Shown piece after piece: positions 14,238 through 15,778 of a stretch of DNA of 15,778 nt. Where the stretch lies: contig CADBXH010000048.1 in the NCBI GenBank assembly GCA_902798605.1, positions 1 through 15,778 of the forward strand, in the 5' to 3' direction. A model generated the notes under the pieces. That model was not told the origin of the DNA. It was given only the letters and a program-made list of their open reading frames with translations, and searched no databases. The stretch comes from an uncultured Ruminococcus sp. (lineage in GTDB: Bacteria > Bacillota_A > Clostridia > Oscillospirales > Acutalibacteraceae). Position 1 is the stretch's first letter; each line of letters starts with the position of its first letter. Both the position numbers and the translations under genes were made by a program.

Positions 14238-15778
14238 ATGAACAAGGAATTGATAATCGTCCTCGATTTCGGCGGACAATATAACCAGCTTATCGCGCGG
14301 CGCGTCCGTGAGTGTAATGTGTACTGCGAGATCTTGCCGTATACGACTGAGCTTGAAAAAATCAAGGAATTAAATCCGCAGGGTATCATATTCACCGGCG
14401 GACCCAACAGCGTGTATGACGAAAGCTCACCACACTATTCTCCCGAGATTTTCGAGCTCGGGATACCGATACTCGGCATTTGTTACGGCTGCCAGCTTAT
14501 GGCGTACACCTTAGGCGGCAACGTAGTCTCTGCGGCTGATGATTCGGTCAGCGAGTACGGCAAGACAAAGACATATTACAACACAGACGGCGTTATGTTT
14601 AACGGCTTGCCCGACAGCGGTATCTCTTGGATGAGCCACCGCGACTATATCAGCGAGCCTCCAAAGGGCTTTGAAATCACCGCTCATACCGATAATTGCC
14701 CCGTAGCGGCGATGGCTGATGATGAGAGAAAATTCTACGGCGTTCAGTTCCACCCCGAGGTAAAACATACCGAAAACGGCAGTATGATGATGAAATCATT
14801 CCTCTATGACGTCTGCGGCTGCGCCGGTGAGTGGAAGATGGATAGCTTTATAGATTCTACCGTCGCTCAAATCAGAGAGCGGGTGGGCGATAAGGGCGTT
14901 GTGCTCGGACTCTCGGGCGGGGTGGATTCTTCAGTCGCCGCCGCGCTCATAAGCAAGGCGATCGGCAAACAGCTAACCTGCGTTTTTGTCGACCAAGGAC
15001 TTATGCGCAAGGACGAGGGCGACTTTGTTGAGCAGACATTTACAAAGCTGTTTGATATGAATTTTGTTCGCATAAACTGTGCCGGTGAATTTCTTGAAAA
15101 GCTAAAGGGAGCGGTCGATCCCGAGGATAAAAGGAAAATCATCGGAACAGAGTTTTATAATGTTTTCTGGAATAAGATTCGCGACAGCTACGGTTCGGGC
15201 TTTTTTGCTCAGGGTACGATCTACCCCGACCGCATAGAGAGCGGCAAGGGCGACGCGGCAAAAATAAAAACCCACCACAACCAGGTGGGCGTTCCAAAGG
15301 ATATAAAATTTGAGGGTATTATCGAGCCGCTTAAAGACTTGTTCAAGGACGAGGTCAGAGCGGTGGGCGAAAAGCTCGGACTTCCGCACGACCTTGTATG
15401 GCGCCAGCCATTCCCCGGGCCGGGACTCGGCGTGCGCGTTATCGGCGAGGTAACTGCCGAGAGAGTAAAAATCTTGCAGGAAGCCGACGCTATCCTCCGT
15501 GATGAGATGGATAAATGCGGTTACGCAAGTCAGATGAGCCAGTTCTTCGCAGTTCTCCCGGGAGTAAAAACCGTTGGCGTAATGGGCGACTCACGAACCT
15601 ACAGCGAGCTTGTCGCTATCCGCGCAGTAACGACAGACGACTTTATGACCGCCGACTGGGCGAAGATACCGTATGATATTCTCGGCAGGGTTTCAAACAG
15701 GATAATCAACGAAGTCAACCATGTCAACCGTGTTGTTTACGACATAACAAGCAAACCACCCGGCACGGTGGAGTGGGA
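14238..15778 (+). CDS. guaA: GMP synthase (glutamine-hydrolysing), truncated by window end
   Basis: GuaA converts XMP to GMP using ATP and glutamine-derived ammonia. The visible 513 codons show the class I amidotransferase domain with triad C82 (GICYGC), H172 and E174 (FHPEV). This is followed by the ATP pyrophosphatase domain with P-loop LSGGVDSS (225-232), then the dimerisation domain with [16 protein letters not shown] and the C-terminal SKPPGTVEW. The family normally ends in PPxTIEWE, so the window probably stops only a codon or so before the natural stop. AGGGGG lies seven bases before ATG 14238. It follows purA by 50 bp in the same direction, placing both AMP and GMP branch enzymes in the cluster. 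Confidence 0.95.
   Translation, partial: MNKELIIVLDFGGQYNQLIARRVRECNVYCEILPYTTELEKIKELNPQGIIFTGGPNSVYDESSPHYSPEIFELGIPILGICYGCQLMAYTLGGNVVSAADDSVSEYGKTKTYYNTDGVMFNGLPDSGISWMSHRDYISEPPKGFEITAHTDNCPVAAMADDERKFYGVQFHPEVKHTENGSMMMKSFLYDVCGCAGEWKMDSFIDSTVAQIRERVGDKGVVLGLSGGVDSSVAAALISKAIGKQLTCVFVDQGLMRKDEGDFVEQTFTKLFDMNFVRINCAGEFLEKLKGAVDPEDKRKIIGTEFYNVFWNKIRDSYGSGFFAQGTIYPDRIESGKGDAAKIKTHHNQVGVPKDIKFEGIIEPLKDLFKDEVRAVGEKLGLPHDLVWRQPFPGPGLGVRVIGEVTAERVKILQEADAILRDEMDKCGYASQMSQFFAVLPGVKTVGVMGDSRTYSELVAIRAVTTDDFMTADWAKIPYDILGRVSNRIINEVNHVNRVVYDITSKPPGTVEW

Overview
The window looks like chromosomal DNA of a gut-type Clostridia bacterium, most likely Ruminococcus-like (Oscillospiraceae). I infer this from the AGGAGG-type ribosome binding sites, the Firmicutes-type PurF with a propeptide and Fe-S cysteines, the GPH transporter, the NPCBM-type lipoprotein, and intergenic palindromes of a style I know from gut Clostridia. 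No species can be named from the sequence alone.

Layout. 1-400 holds no gene. It contains a 248-bp segment bounded by perfect 18-bp inverted ends (MITE-like) and a second palindromic repeat. 402-1067 (minus) is an XRE/Cro-type regulator. A near-perfect SigA promoter reading the other way begins inside its first codons and drives a histidine phosphatase (1189-1824). This is followed by leuB (1932-2990) and, one base later, a PHP-type tyrosine phosphatase of the CpsB/YwqE family (2992-3726). Next comes tRNA-Leu(CAA) at 3827-3913 with a promoter and terminator. The last 16 bases of the tRNA are repeated 195 bp downstream, beyond a large hairpin, which suggests an old insertion at the tRNA 3' end. 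A GPH-family sugar:cation symporter (4222-5580) is on the minus strand.

The most unusual part is 5801-8906: a three-zinc-ribbon protein, an ECF-type sigma factor fused to a transmembrane helix, a Thr/Glu-rich stalk and an extracytoplasmic domain, and a lipoprotein with two NPCBM-like domains on a similar Thr/Glu-rich stalk. I read it as a candidate envelope- or glycan-sensing transcription cassette in which the sigma factor is itself membrane-anchored. An ECF-like promoter motif lies just ahead of the first gene.

The remainder, 9177-15778, is a purine synthesis cluster on the plus strand: purC, purF, purB, purA and guaA. It includes a mid-pathway step (PurC), the first committed step (PurF), the shared lyase (PurB), and one branch enzyme each toward AMP (PurA) and GMP (GuaA). 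purB carries a frameshifting deletion near its 3' end, and 55 codons of its normal C-terminus can still be read in another frame. guaA runs off the end of the window, apparently only a codon or so before its natural stop.
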